Assembly (NCBI RefSeq): GCF_022846615.1
Contig: NZ_AP025637.1
Span: 310,001 to 374,000, forward strand
Length of the DNA stretch: 64,000 bases
Reading direction: 5' to 3'
Origin: Roseomonas fluvialis
Lineage (GTDB): Bacteria > Pseudomonadota > Alphaproteobacteria > Acetobacterales > Acetobacteraceae
Shown here: piece by piece, positions 31,572-41,313 of the stretch
Position numbering within the stretch: position 1 is the first letter of the stretch
How the letters are laid out: every line of letters starts with the position of its first letter
Program-made: the position numbers and the translations under genes
The notes under the pieces: generated by a model
Database searches by the model: none
What the model was told of the DNA's origin: nothing
Seen by the model: the letters and a program-made list of their open reading frames with translations, nothing else

Positions 31572-34500
31572 ATGGCCCGCTTCTTCATCGATCGCCCGGT
31601 CTTTGCCTGGGTGATCGCCATCGGCATCATGCTGACGGGGCTGTTGGCACTGCGGGGCATGCCGGTTTCGCAATACCCGGCGATCGCGCCGCCCGCGATC
31701 TCGATCAACGTGACCTTCCCCGGTGCGTCGGCCGAGACGGTGCAGACCACCGTCGTGCAGGTGATCGAGCAGCAGCTGAGCGGCATCGACAACCTGCTGT
31801 TCTTCGATTCCCAGACCACCAAGGACGGCCAGGCCCGCATCCAGCTGACCTTCGCGCCCGGCACCAATTCCGACACCGCGCAGGTGCAGGTGCAGAACCG
31901 TGTGCAGCTGGCCGTGCCGCGCCTGCCGCTGACCGTGCAGCAGCAGGGCATCCGCGTCGTGAAGTCGTCGGGCAACTTCCTGCTGGTGGTGGGCTTCGTG
32001 TCGACCGACGGGCGGATGGAGCGGATCGACATCTCCGACTTCCTGGTGGCCAATGTCCAGGACCCAATCAGCCGTACGCCCGGCGTGGGGGATTTCCAGG
32101 TCTTCGGCGCGCAGTTCGCCATGCGCATCTGGCTCGATCCCGCGAAGCTGGTGAATTTCGGCCTCACGCCCGCGGATGTCGCGGCCGCGGTGCGCGCGCA
32201 GAACGTGCAGGTCTCGAGCGGCGAGATGGGCGCGTTGCCGGCGGTGCCCGGGCAGCAGCTGAACGCCACCATCATCGGCCCGTCCTACCTGCAGACGGTG
32301 GAGGATTTCGGCGCCATTCTGATCCGCGTGCGCGCTGACGGCGCGCAGGTGCGCCTGCGCGATGTCGCGCGCATCGAAATCGGCGGCGAGAACTACGCGA
32401 TCACCACGCTGCTGGACGGCCGGCCCTCGAGCGGCATCGGGATCCGCCTGGCAAGCGGGGCGAATGCACTGGAGGCGGCCGCGGCCGTCCGTGCCACGAT
32501 CGACCGCCTGCGCCCGAGCTTCCCGCCGGGGCTCGAGGTAATGTACCTGCAGGACACCACGCCCTTCGTGCAGCGGTCCATCAAGGCCGTGATCATGACG
32601 TTGATCGAGGCGGTGGTCCTCGTGTTCGTCGTCATGTTCGTCTTCCTGCAGAACCTGCGTGCCACGCTGATCCCGACCATGGCGATCCCGGTGGTGCTGC
32701 TGGGAACCTTCGCCGTGCTGAGCGCGCTGGGGTTCAGCATCAACACGCTCACTATGTTCGGCCTGGTGCTGGCGATCGGACTGCTGGTCGACGATGCCAT
32801 CGTGGTTGTCGAGAACGTCGAGCGCGTGATGGCGGAGGAGCACCTCTCGCCCCTCGAGGCCACGCGGCGGTCGATGGACCAGATCACCGGCGCGCTGGTG
32901 GGCATCGGACTCGTGCTGTCGGCCGTGTTCCTGCCGATGGCCTTCTTCGGCGGTTCGGTCGGCGTGATCTACCGGCAGTTCTCGGTGACTGTCGCCACCG
33001 CCATGGCCTTGTCGGTGCTGGTCGCGATCTTCTTCACGCCGGTGCTCTGCGCCACGATGCTGAAGCCGCACAAGCCCGACCAGGGCAAGCGCGGCGTCTT
33101 CGGCTGGTTCAACCGCGGCTTCGACCGGCTCACCCGCGGCTATGTGGGTGGCGTGCGCGCCAGCCTGCGCCGGCCCGCGCGTATGCTGGTGGTCTATGCC
33201 GCGCTGCTGGCGGCACTCGGCTACGGCTTCATGCGCCTGCCCGGCGGCTTCCTGCCGAACGAGGACCAGGGCATCGCCTTCGTGCAGGTGACCGCACCGC
33301 CGGGCGCCACCGCCGACCGCACGCAGCGCGCGCTTGACGAGATCGGCCGCTACCTGCGCGAGGAAGAGAACGCCGTCGTCGACAATTTCTTCGCTATCAA
33401 TGGCTTCAGCTTCGGCGGGCGCGGGCAGAATTCCGGCCTGGGCTTCATCACGCTGCGCGACTGGGACGCCCGGCGCGGCCCGCAGGACAACGTGCTGGCG
33501 CTGACCGCGCGGATCAACGAACGCTTCGGGCGCTACCAGGATGCCCTGGTCATCGCCTCCTCGCCGCCGGCGGTGCGCGAACTCGGCAATGCCACGGGCT
33601 TCTCGTTCCAGCTGCTGGACCGGGGCGGGCAGGGGCATGGGGCACTGATGGCCGCGCGCGATCAGTTGCTATCGCTTGCACAGCAGAGCCCCGTGCTCAC
33701 CCGCGTGCGCGCCAATGGCCTGAACGACGAGGCGCAGTTCCGCCTGATCGTGGACTGGGAACGCGCGAGCGCGCTCGGCCTGTCGGTCACCGAGGTGAAC
33801 ACCACCCTGTCGACCGCCTGGGGATCCACCTACGTCAACGACTTCATGGATCGCGGGCGGGTCAAGCGTGTCTTCATGCAGGGCCAGCCCGAGGCGCGCA
33901 TGGTGCCCTCGGACCTCGACAAATGGTTCGTGCGCAACGCGCAGGGCCAGATGGTGCCGTTCTCCGCCTTCGGGCGCACCGTCTGGGAATTCGGCTCGCC
34001 GCGGCTCGAACGCTTCAACGGCACCCCATCGCGCGAGATCCAGGGCATGCCCGCCGCCGGCTTCACCACCGGCCAGGCGATGGCGGAGATGGAACGCCTC
34101 GCGGCCCAGCTGCCGCCCGGCTTCGCCTTCGAATGGAGCGGCATATCCTTCCAGGAACGGCAATCCTCCGGCCAGGCGCCGGCGCTCTATGCGCTGTCGC
34201 TGTTGGTGGTGTTCCTGTGCCTTGCCGCGCTCTACGAAAGCTGGTCGATCCCGACCTCGGTCATGCTGGCGGTGCCGCTCGGTGTGCTGGGCGCCGTCGC
34301 CGCCACGCTGTTCAAGGGCCTGGCCAACGACGTGTATTTCCAGGTCGGCCTGTTGGCGACGATCGGCCTGACCGCAAAGAACGCCATCCTGATCGTGGAA
34401 TTCGCACGCGAGGGCTTCGACCGCGGCCTGTCCCTGGCCGAGGCAGCGACCGAGGCGGCACGACAGCGGCTGCGGCCGATCGTGATGACATCGCTGGCCT

Positions 34501-34721
34501 TCACGCTCGGCGTGGTGCCGCTGGCGATTGCATCGGGCGCCGGGTCGGGCGCGCAGAACGCGATCGGTATCGGTGTGATTGGCGGCGTGGTCGCAGGCAC
34601 CGTACTCGCGGTGATCTTCGTGCCGCTGTTCTTCGTGCTGGTGCTGCGCATCTTCGGCGCGCGCCGCAAGGAGGAAGCGGCGCCCGCGCCGGCGACATCC
34701 CTGCACGCACCGGCGGAATAG
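31572..34721 (+). CDS. RND multidrug efflux permease (HAE1/AcrB type)
   Basis: A 1049-residue proton-driven trimeric exporter. It starts [20 protein letters not shown], as AcrB-type pumps do, and has the two-fold repeat of six-helix bundles with large periplasmic loops. The proton-relay Asp pair is Asp407-Asp408 in [10 protein letters not shown], and the late TM10 region has [12 protein letters not shown] with the conserved lysine. Length is typical. The upstream adaptor and downstream TetR gene complete a regulated pump. No outer-membrane TolC-like gene is in the window, so the channel must be encoded elsewhere. Confidence 0.96.
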   Translation: MARFFIDRPVFAWVIAIGIMLTGLLALRGMPVSQYPAIAPPAISINVTFPGASAETVQTTVVQVIEQQLSGIDNLLFFDSQTTKDGQARIQLTFAPGTNSDTAQVQVQNRVQLAVPRLPLTVQQQGIRVVKSSGNFLLVVGFVSTDGRMERIDISDFLVANVQDPISRTPGVGDFQVFGAQFAMRIWLDPAKLVNFGLTPADVAAAVRAQNVQVSSGEMGALPAVPGQQLNATIIGPSYLQTVEDFGAILIRVRADGAQVRLRDVARIEIGGENYAITTLLDGRPSSGIGIRLASGANALEAAAAVRATIDRLRPSFPPGLEVMYLQDTTPFVQRSIKAVIMTLIEAVVLVFVVMFVFLQNLRATLIPTMAIPVVLLGTFAVLSALGFSINTLTMFGLVLAIGLLVDDAIVVVENVERVMAEEHLSPLEATRRSMDQITGALVGIGLVLSAVFLPMAFFGGSVGVIYRQFSVTVATAMALSVLVAIFFTPVLCATMLKPHKPDQGKRGVFGWFNRGFDRLTRGYVGGVRASLRRPARMLVVYAALLAALGYGFMRLPGGFLPNEDQGIAFVQVTAPPGATADRTQRALDEIGRYLREEENAVVDNFFAINGFSFGGRGQNSGLGFITLRDWDARRGPQDNVLALTARINERFGRYQDALVIASSPPAVRELGNATGFSFQLLDRGGQGHGALMAARDQLLSLAQQSPVLTRVRANGLNDEAQFRLIVDWERASALGLSVTEVNTTLSTAWGSTYVNDFMDRGRVKRVFMQGQPEARMVPSDLDKWFVRNAQGQMVPFSAFGRTVWEFGSPRLERFNGTPSREIQGMPAAGFTTGQAMAEMERLAAQLPPGFAFEWSGISFQERQSSGQAPALYALSLLVVFLCLAALYESWSIPTSVMLAVPLGVLGAVAATLFKGLANDVYFQVGLLATIGLTAKNAILIVEFAREGFDRGLSLAEAATEAARQRLRPIVMTSLAFTLGVVPLAIASGAGSGAQNAIGIGVIGGVVAGTVLAVIFVPLFFVLVLRIFGARRKEEAAPAPATSLHAPAE

Positions 34722-34727
34722 ACGCGC

Positions 34728-35369
34728 GTGAGCGAGGTGCTGGACCGTCCGCGCGGCGTCGTAACTTGCGAAGCGCGCCGCGAGCGTCTGTGCGAGGCGG
34801 CCGCCGGCGTGTTCCTGCGCGACGGCTATGCCGCCGCCAGCATGGACGAGGTGGCGCGCGCGGCCGGGATGTCGAAGCGCACCCTGTATCAGGTGTATCC
34901 GTCCAAGGCCGCCCTGTTCGAGGCGACGATCGCGGCGACCCTGGTGCCGATCGCCCTCGATGCCGAGCATGAGCCTGACCTACGGCGGGCGCTCGCCGGC
35001 ATCCTGACGGCGGCCGCGGGGCACCTGCTGGCGGCGCGGCAGATCGGCATCTTCCGGCTGGTGATCGGCGAGCGGCAGCGCTCGCCGGAACTCGCGGCGG
35101 CGACGCATCGCGTGCTGACCAGCCGCGGGTCAAGCGCGCTGGAACGTCGCCTGAGCGCGGAGGTCGCGGCGGGACGGCTGCGCCTGTCCAATCCTGCCGC
35201 GGCGGCGCGGATGCTGTACGGCATGGTGCTGGGCTCGGCGCAGATGCGCCTGTTGCTCGGCGTGCGCGACCCCCTGGAAGCGCAGGAGATCGAGGCGCTC
35301 GCCGGGGAGGCGGTCAGGATCTTCCTCGATGGCGTGGCTGTCCGCGTGCAGGATCCCGCCGGCGTCTGA
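34728..35369 (+). CDS. TetR/AcrR-family transcriptional regulator
   Basis: A 213-residue regulator starting at GTG 34728, six bases after the pump. The N-terminal TetR helix-turn-helix (about residues 18-62) reads AAGVFLRDGYAAASMDEVA, then AAGMSKRTLYQVYPSKAALF. The C-terminal helical ligand domain resembles the AcrR_C/AefR-like type. Being at the end of the pump operon, it most likely represses its own operon and senses pump substrates. A candidate operator is the inverted repeat at 30255-30330. Confidence 0.92.
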   Translation: MSEVLDRPRGVVTCEARRERLCEAAAGVFLRDGYAAASMDEVARAAGMSKRTLYQVYPSKAALFEATIAATLVPIALDAEHEPDLRRALAGILTAAAGHLLAARQIGIFRLVIGERQRSPELAAATHRVLTSRGSSALERRLSAEVAAGRLRLSNPAAAARMLYGMVLGSAQMRLLLGVRDPLEAQEIEALAGEAVRIFLDGVAVRVQDPAGV

Positions 35370-35539
35370 CCACCCTTCCGCCGGGCTGCGGTTCCGCCAT
35401 TGGACTGTCTGCGCGATGCGGGCCCTTCGGCGCCGGCCTTGCCGGCGGGCATGGCCGCCAGGACCAGCCGGACTGACCCGCCGGCCGTGAACGCCGCGCG
35501 CGGTGCGGGACTCGCACTTGCAACCCGAAACATGTCGGC

Positions 35540-35754
35540 GTGGGCATCGCCGCGTCGATCCCGCGCGATGTGATGCGTCCCGTGACCAGCCCCGCGCGTA
35601 GCGGCGCGAAGACGGTTCGGGATACCACGACGACGCGTCCGACCGGGCCACCATCGCCACGTCGCTGCGCGCGCAGAGCGTGCGGGCGGCCGCGGATGCC
35701 GCGGCCGTCATGCCGAAGGACGACTGGGGCAGGGACCTAACCGTACCATCCTGA
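35540..35754 (+). pseudogene. Possible decayed coding remnant in the TetR-hemP spacer
   Basis: In the 394-base gap between the TetR gene and the hem promoter, two adjacent frames look protein-like but not intact. One carries GIAASIPRDVMRPVTSPA (about 35540-35600). The other, opening after a TAG at 35599, carries HDDASDRATIATSLRAQS and MPKDDWGRDLTVPS, ending with TGA at 35752-35754. A single frameshift near 35600 would join them into about 70 residues. No family is recognised and no start with a ribosome site is seen. The rest of the gap (35370-35530) shows nothing. Confidence 0.22.
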
Positions 35755-35763
35755 ATTGTGCCA

Positions 35764-35792
35764 TTGCGACGCATTCGCAAGTTTGCTAAAAC
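35764..35792 (+). promoter_or_regulatory. Sigma70-like promoter overlapped by an iron-regulator palindrome
   Basis: TTGCGA (35764-35769) and TAAAAC (35787-35792) are spaced by exactly 17 bases. The -35 element is the left half of a perfect inverted repeat, TTGCGA-CGCAT-TCGCAA (35764-35780), which fits the TGCGA/TCGCA type of site described for Fur-like regulators in alphaproteobacteria. A repressor here would block the -35 and spacer when iron is plentiful. It lies 142 bases before hemP and is the natural control point of the heme-uptake operon. Confidence 0.68.
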
Positions 35793-35933
35793 GCCCGCGG
35801 CGGCGCGTCGTCAGCGGCGCGCGCGCCGTTGTCGCCAGCTCAAGCCTCGCCGAAGGGAACCCGTCGAAATGTCCGTGCGCCATATCTGGGTCGCTCGCGC
35901 TCGCGGCCGGCAAGCGGGCGCGGGGGCTCACGC

Positions 35934-36095
35934 GTGATCGAGCCCCTGGCCGAGCAGCAGAACATCACCGACACGCCTGTCGTGCTGCGCAGCGAGGACG
36001 TCTTCAAGGGCGCACGCGAGGTCGTCATCCAGCATGCAGGCGAGGCCTACCGGCTTCGCCTCACGAGCAACGGCAAGTTGATCCTCACCAAGTAG
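35934..36095 (+). CDS. hemP: Hemin uptake protein HemP
   Basis: A 53-residue protein with the full HemP signature in its second half: VLRSEDVFKGAREVVIQHAG, then YRLRLTSNGKLILTK at the C-terminus. HemP/HmuP is a small basic protein, needed for heme receptor expression in rhizobia, where it acts as a co-activator. The start is taken at GTG 35934, which gives the usual length; the frame is open upstream to 35829 but that extension is low-complexity. It is the first gene after the iron-box promoter, 101 bases before the receptor. Confidence 0.9.
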   Translation: MIEPLAEQQNITDTPVVLRSEDVFKGAREVVIQHAGEAYRLRLTSNGKLILTK

Positions 36096-36196
36096 CCCGC
36101 CGCTTCCCGGCATCAACACCAAGCCAAGCCAGCCAGCCACGGACAGCCGGTCCGTCTGCGAGCCCGCCAGGCGCCGACCAACGAGATCGGAACCCG

Positions 36197-38215
36197 ATGG
36201 ACTCGCGTCATTTCCTCACCGCCTCATTTGTCCTGCTCGCAGGTCTCCCGGCCGCAGGGCAGAGCCCGGCCCCGGATCCCGTGGCGCCCCCCGCAGCGGC
36301 CACGCCGCTCGATGCCGTCACCACCACCGGCACCCGCACGCCGACCGTCTCGGGCGACAGCGCGGTGCCGGTCAGCGTGCTGCGGCGCGGGGACATCCTG
36401 GACCGCGACGCGCGATCGGTCAGCGAGACCATCCGCGACGTTCCCGGCGTCGAGATCTCCGGCGCGCCGCGCACCACCGCGATGGAACCGCTGATCCGTG
36501 GCCTGGGGTCGGACCGCATCGTCTTCCGCGTCGACGGTGCGCGGAACAACTTCAACGCCGGCCATCGCGGCCGGATGTTCATCGACCCCGAATTGCTGCG
36601 CCAGATCGACGTGCTGCGCGGGCCGGGATCGACTCTGTACGGATCGGGCGCGATCGGCGGTGTGATCGCCATGCGCACCATCGAACCCGACGACATCATC
36701 CAGCCGGGCAACGACCTCGGCGCATACCTGCGCGGCGGCTACCAGTCGCAGGGCAGCATGTGGCGCGGCCTCGCCGCCGGCGCGGCGCGGGTGGACGATT
36801 TCGCGGCACTCGCTGCGATCTCGGGCTTCAACAACCAGAACCTGACCGACGGGCCGGGCAATACCATTCCGTATTCCGCGGACCGCGTCGCGAACGGGCT
36901 GGCACGGCTGCAGTGGCGGCCGGGCAACCACAGCTTCGACCTGTCGGGCATCATGTTCCGCGACAGCCACGTCATCCCCATCGCGGCGAATACCGCGACG
37001 ACGCAGTCGGTGACGGACCGCATCACGGAACAGCAGGTCTATACGCTGCGCTACAGCTACGCCGATCCCGACCTGCCCTGGCTGAACCCGCAGATCGTCG
37101 CCTATCACAATCACGTATTGCTTCAGGAACGCCGCCAGACCGGCACCCGCGCGCGCGACACGACGGACCTGACCACCAACGGCATCGATGCGCAGAACAC
37201 CAGCCGGTTTGCCCTGTTCGGCTGGGACAACCACACGCTGACCGTCGGCACCGAATTCTACCGCGACGAACAGGAGGGCACGCAGAACGGCCGCCCGCGC
37301 GCGCAGTTCCCCTCCGCTTCGCAGGAAGTCTTCGCGGTGTTCCTGCAGGACCAGGTCGCAATCGGTGACCTGACACTGGTGGGCGCGCTGCGCTACGACG
37401 CCTTCAGCCAGTCGGCCGCCGGCAACCTGCCGGGCAACGATGTGGACCGGCTTTCGCCCAAGGTCAGCGCCGCCTACCAGCTGCTGCCCTGGCTGCAGCC
37501 CTATGTCTCCTATGCCGAGGCGTTCCGCGCGCCGTCCCTGACCGAGCTGTACGTCGCGGGCCAGCACTTCCCTGGCAATGTGTTCGTGCCCAATCCGACA
37601 CTGCAGCCGGAGACCTCGCACAATATCGAGGCCGGCGTGAACCTGCGGTTCAGCGATGTCCTGCGGGACGGCGACCGACTGCGCATGCGCGTCACCGCCT
37701 TCCGGAACACCATCGACAACTTCATCGAGCAGCTGGTCTTCACGCGCACCACCGTCTCGCGCAACGTACGTACGGCGCGCATCTCGGGCGTCGAGGCCGA
37801 ACTGCAATACGATGCCGGCAGCTGGTTCGCCGCCGTGTCGGCCAGCGCGCTGCGTGGCGACAACCTGACCGACGACCAGCCGTTGGCATCGGTGCCGGCG
37901 GCGCGCACCACGCTGTCGGGCGGCTACCGCTTCCTCGAGGACGGGGTGGTGGTCGGCGCACGCTGGCAACTGGTGGCCACGCAGGACCGCAACCCGACGA
38001 ACATTCCGGGCCTCGCGCAGGAGACGCCGGGCTACGGGCTGCTCGACATCTACGCGTCCTGGCGGCCGACCTTCGCGCCGAACCTGCGCTTCGACGTCGG
38101 CGTCGACAACCTGTTCGACCAGGCCTACCGCCGGTCGACGTGGAACTCCTCGCCGCCGCCGCCCTTCTACGAGACGGGGCGCAACATCCGCGGCGCCGTC
38201 ACGCTCACCTTCTGA
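36197..38215 (+). CDS. hmuR: TonB-dependent heme/hemoglobin receptor
   Basis: A 672-residue outer-membrane receptor. A signal peptide (to about residue 22) is followed by a plug domain (TVSGDSAVPVSVLRR, VSETIRDVPGVEISG, GLGSDRIVFRVDGAR, LRGPGSTLYGSGAIGG) and a 22-strand barrel ending in Phe. The heme-receptor motif FRAP is at 443-446, NPTL (the NPNL equivalent) at 466-469, and a histidine lies between them at 457, the residue position known to bind heme in HemR-type receptors. TonB/ExbBD are not in the window. It is the second gene of the iron-regulated operon. Confidence 0.94.
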   Translation: MDSRHFLTASFVLLAGLPAAGQSPAPDPVAPPAAATPLDAVTTTGTRTPTVSGDSAVPVSVLRRGDILDRDARSVSETIRDVPGVEISGAPRTTAMEPLIRGLGSDRIVFRVDGARNNFNAGHRGRMFIDPELLRQIDVLRGPGSTLYGSGAIGGVIAMRTIEPDDIIQPGNDLGAYLRGGYQSQGSMWRGLAAGAARVDDFAALAAISGFNNQNLTDGPGNTIPYSADRVANGLARLQWRPGNHSFDLSGIMFRDSHVIPIAANTATTQSVTDRITEQQVYTLRYSYADPDLPWLNPQIVAYHNHVLLQERRQTGTRARDTTDLTTNGIDAQNTSRFALFGWDNHTLTVGTEFYRDEQEGTQNGRPRAQFPSASQEVFAVFLQDQVAIGDLTLVGALRYDAFSQSAAGNLPGNDVDRLSPKVSAAYQLLPWLQPYVSYAEAFRAPSLTELYVAGQHFPGNVFVPNPTLQPETSHNIEAGVNLRFSDVLRDGDRLRMRVTAFRNTIDNFIEQLVFTRTTVSRNVRTARISGVEAELQYDAGSWFAAVSASALRGDNLTDDQPLASVPAARTTLSGGYRFLEDGVVVGARWQLVATQDRNPTNIPGLAQETPGYGLLDIYASWRPTFAPNLRFDVGVDNLFDQAYRRSTWNSSPPPPFYETGRNIRGAVTLTF

Positions 38216-38348
38216 ACGATGCCCGCGGCGGCCCGCCTTGCGCGATGCCGCGGCGCTGCCGCCCCGCCGTCGAAGCGGCCGCGCGCCTGGGCCGCCTGCG
38301 TCGAGCTGCCCTCCATTTCCGACCGAACCGACGAAGGAGAGACCGCCC

Positions 38349-39383
38349 ATGACCGCCCTGGTCGAACGCCACGCCGAATTGCTGCGCAGCGCCGGCACCA
38401 TGGTCCGCGCGCGCGATGCGGCCGAACGGCTCGGCACCACCGAGGCCGCGCTGGTCGCCTCGGGCGCCACCGGCCCCGCCACCCCGCTGCGCCCCGACTG
38501 GGCCGCGCTGATCGGCGCCATGCCACGCGCCGGGCGCGTCATGGCGCTGACACGCAACGACCACGCGGTGCATGAACGCCACGGGCGCTTCGAAGATGTC
38601 TCCGCTGGGCCGGGTCATATCCTGGTGCTCGGCCCGGACATCGACCTGCGGCTGTTCCCCGGGCGCTGGGCGCATGCCTATGCACTGGGTGGCGAACGCC
38701 CGTCGATCCAGGTCTTCGACGCCGATGGCGTGGCCGCGCACAAGGTCTTCGCGACCGACGCGACCGACCGCGACGGCTGGGCCGGGATCCTGCGCGACTT
38801 CGCGATCGATGCCGCCGCCGCGCCGCCTGCCGCGCCCGTGGCACCGAGCCCCGTGGCGGCGCCGGGCGTGGTGGATGCCGCGGCGCTGCGCAGCGACTGG
38901 CTTGGCCTGCGCGACACGCACGATTTCTTCCCGATGCTTCGCCGGCACGGCACCTCGCGCCGGCAGGCCTTCGGGCTGGCGGGCGAGGATCTCGCGCTGC
39001 GCCTGTCGGCCGATGCCGGCGCGCAGGCGCTGCGCCTGGCCGCCGCCGGCGCGGTGCCGGTGATGGTGTTCGTGGGCAACCGCGCCGCCATCCAGATCCA
39101 TACCGGTCCGGTGTCGCGCCTGGTGGATGTGCGCGGCTGGTTCAACGTGCTCGACCCCGACTTCAACCTTCACCTGCGGGAGGCCGGCGTGGCCGAGGCC
39201 TGGCGCGTGGTGAAGCCGACCGAGGATGGAGCCGTCACGTCCGTCGAACTGCTCGACGCCGCGGGCGAGGTGATCGCGCTGCTGTTCGGCGCGCGCAAGC
39301 CCGGCCAGCCCGAACGCGATGAATGGCGCGAGGTGGCCGCCAGCGTCGAGACGCGCCATGCGCTCGCGGAGCACGCGGCGTGA
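38349..39383 (+). CDS. hmuS: Hemin-degrading/heme-trafficking factor HmuS
   Basis: A 344-residue cytoplasmic protein of the HemS/ChuS/HmuS family, which binds incoming heme and degrades it or hands it on. The two structural repeats are visible: about residues 45-165 (VMALTRNDHAVHERHGRFEDV, DIDLRLFPGRWAHAYAL) and 195-335 (VMVFVGNRAAIQIHTGPV, DVRGWFNVLDPDFNLHL). An Ala/Pro linker lies between them. The start is ATG 38349; hmuT overlaps its stop (GTGA). Family-typical length. Confidence 0.93.
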   Translation: MTALVERHAELLRSAGTMVRARDAAERLGTTEAALVASGATGPATPLRPDWAALIGAMPRAGRVMALTRNDHAVHERHGRFEDVSAGPGHILVLGPDIDLRLFPGRWAHAYALGGERPSIQVFDADGVAAHKVFATDATDRDGWAGILRDFAIDAAAAPPAAPVAPSPVAAPGVVDAAALRSDWLGLRDTHDFFPMLRRHGTSRRQAFGLAGEDLALRLSADAGAQALRLAAAGAVPVMVFVGNRAAIQIHTGPVSRLVDVRGWFNVLDPDFNLHLREAGVAEAWRVVKPTEDGAVTSVELLDAAGEVIALLFGARKPGQPERDEWREVAASVETRHALAEHAA

Positions 39384-40246
39384 CCGGCCGGCGATCGGTC
39401 CTCGCGGCCGTGCTCGCGGCGCCGATCGCGGCCCGGGCGGCGCAGGCCGGGCGCATCGTCTCGATTGGTGGGTCGGTCACCGAGACGGTCTTCGCCCTCG
39501 GCGCCGGCGAGAACGTGGTCGCGGTGGACAGCACGAGCCGCTTTCCGGCGCAGGTGCGTGCATTGCCGCAGGTCGGCTACATGCGCGCGCTGGCGCCCGA
39601 GGGCCTGGTCGGGCTCCGCCCCGACCTGGTGCTGCTGTCGGAGGATGCCGGCCCGGCCCAGGCGATCGCGGTGCTGCGCGCCGCGGGTACGCCGCTGGCG
39701 ACCATCCCCGAGGCGCAGGAACCCGAGGCGGTGATGCGCAAGATTGCGGCGGTGGCGGCGGCCCTCGGCACCGACGGCGCGTCGCTGGCCGCGGCGGTGC
39801 GGGCGGACTGGGCGTTGCTCGATGCGCCGATCGCGGCGCTGCAGCCCGTGCGGGCAATGTTCGTGCTGTCGGCCGCGCGCGGCGCGCCGCTGGTGGCCGG
39901 GCAGGGCACCCAGGCGGATGCGATGCTGCGGTCGGCCGGTGCGGTGAATGCCGTCTCCGGCTTCACCGGATACCGGCCGCTCTCGGCCGAGGCAGCGGCG
40001 CAGGCGGCGCCGGAAGCGGTGGTGATGATGGACCACGCGATCGCCGAATCCGGCGGCGTAGAGGCGCTGCTCGGCATGCCCGCGCTCGCCGTCACGCCGG
40101 TGGCGCGCAATCGGCGCATCCTGGTGGTGGATGGATCCTACGTGCTCGGCTTCGGGCCGCGCGCGGCGCATGCGCGGCGGGATCTTGCGCGGCTGGTGCA
40201 TCCGGGCGCGATGCTGCCCGACCTGCCGGCGCGGGCCTGGGCGTGA
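39380..40246 (+). CDS. hmuT: Heme ABC transporter periplasmic binding protein
   Basis: A 288-residue BtuF/FhuD-type binding protein. A short Tat-like signal (TGRRSVLAAVLAAPIAARAAQ) leads into RIVSIGGSVTETVFALGAGENVVAVD and RALPQVGYMRALAPEGL, with a tyrosine (Tyr70 region) at the position used for heme binding in ShuT/PhuT. A long rigid helix joins the two lobes, and the C-terminal half has VVMMDHAIAESGG and DGSYVLGFGPR. It starts at GTG 39380 and overlaps both neighbours, indicating coupled translation. Confidence 0.92.
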   Translation: MTGRRSVLAAVLAAPIAARAAQAGRIVSIGGSVTETVFALGAGENVVAVDSTSRFPAQVRALPQVGYMRALAPEGLVGLRPDLVLLSEDAGPAQAIAVLRAAGTPLATIPEAQEPEAVMRKIAAVAAALGTDGASLAAAVRADWALLDAPIAALQPVRAMFVLSAARGAPLVAGQGTQADAMLRSAGAVNAVSGFTGYRPLSAEAAAQAAPEAVVMMDHAIAESGGVEALLGMPALAVTPVARNRRILVVDGSYVLGFGPRAAHARRDLARLVHPGAMLPDLPARAWA

Positions 40247-41313
40247 GGGCAAGCCTGGCCGGCGCCTTGCCGCGAGCAGGGCGTCGCCTCGCCCTCCTCC
40301 CGCTCGGGCTGCTGCCGCTGCTGGGCGCGGTCGTGGCGGGGCTGCTGCTGGGGCCGGCGCGCATCACGGCGGCGGGATTGTTCGCGACGATCGCGGATGC
40401 GCTGGGCATCGCGCCGCTGCCGGCGGAGCATGCGCGCGATGCCGCGGTGCTCGGCGTGATCCGCGCCCCGCGCGTGGTCTTGGCTGCGCTGATCGGCGCC
40501 GGGCTCGGCGCGGCGGGAGCTGCGATGCAGGGGCTGTTCCGCAACCCGCTGGCCGATCCGGGGCTGATCGGCGTCTCGGCAGGCGCCGCGCTGGCCGCCG
40601 TCGCGGCGATCGTGCTGAGCGGCAGCGTGTTCGGCCCCGCGGCCGGGCTGCTCGGGCTGTGGCTGCTACCGGTCGCAGCCTTCGTCGGCGGGGTGGTGGC
40701 GACGCTGCTGATGGCGCGGCTGGGCACGGTCGGCGGTGTCGCTTCGGTCGCGACGCTGCTGCTTGCCGGCGTGGCCGTGAACGCGCTGGCCGGCGCGCTC
40801 ACCGGTGTTCTGATCTTCATGGCGGATGACCGCCAGGTGCGCGACATAACCTTCTGGACCTTGGGCAGCCTGGCCGGTGCGCGTTGGGCGCACGTGCCCG
40901 TCGTGCTGCTGCTGGTCGGGCTGCCGGCGCTGCTACTGTGTCTGCTGGCGCGCCCGCTCAATGCGCTGCTGCTGGGTGAGGCGGAGGCGTTTCACCTCGG
41001 CGTGCCGGTGGAGGTGGTCAAGCGCATGACGATGGTGCTCGCCGCCATCGCCGTCGCGGCGGGCGTCGCCTTCACGGGGCTGATCGGCTTCGTGGGGCTG
41101 GTGGTGCCGCACCTCATTCGCCTCGGCTTTGGCGCGGACCATCGGCTGGTACTGCCGGGCGCGGCCTTGCTCGGCGGCACGCTGCTGGTGCTGGCCGACC
41201 TTGCCGCACGCAGCCTGGCGGCGCCGGCGGAACTGCCAGTCGGCGTGGTCACGGCCTTGCTGGGCGCGCCCTTCTTCCTGTGGCTGCTGCGACGGCGGGG
41301 GACAGCGGCATGA
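40243..41313 (+). CDS. hmuU: Heme ABC transporter permease (FecCD family)
   Basis: A 356-residue inner-membrane permease with about ten helices, working as a homodimer. Family landmarks are IRAPRVVLAALIGAGLGAAGAAMQ near residue 70, FRNPLADPGLIGVSAGAAL near 100, WTLGSLAGARW near 207 and FTGLIGFVGLVVPHLIRL near 280, the coupling helix. It starts at GTG 40243, overlapping hmuT; the ATPase start overlaps its stop (ATGA). It moves heme from HmuT into the cytoplasm. Confidence 0.94.
   Translation: MRASLAGALPRAGRRLALLPLGLLPLLGAVVAGLLLGPARITAAGLFATIADALGIAPLPAEHARDAAVLGVIRAPRVVLAALIGAGLGAAGAAMQGLFRNPLADPGLIGVSAGAALAAVAAIVLSGSVFGPAAGLLGLWLLPVAAFVGGVVATLLMARLGTVGGVASVATLLLAGVAVNALAGALTGVLIFMADDRQVRDITFWTLGSLAGARWAHVPVVLLLVGLPALLLCLLARPLNALLLGEAEAFHLGVPVEVVKRMTMVLAAIAVAAGVAFTGLIGFVGLVVPHLIRLGFGADHRLVLPGAALLGGTLLVLADLAARSLAAPAELPVGVVTALLGAPFFLWLLRRRGTAA

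Noticed and set aside
27984..33638. Long minus-strand frames (897 and 919 codons) opposite the kinase and RND pump
   Set aside because: Both are complements of strongly conserved plus-strand genes, and their amino-acid composition is nonsensical for globular proteins.
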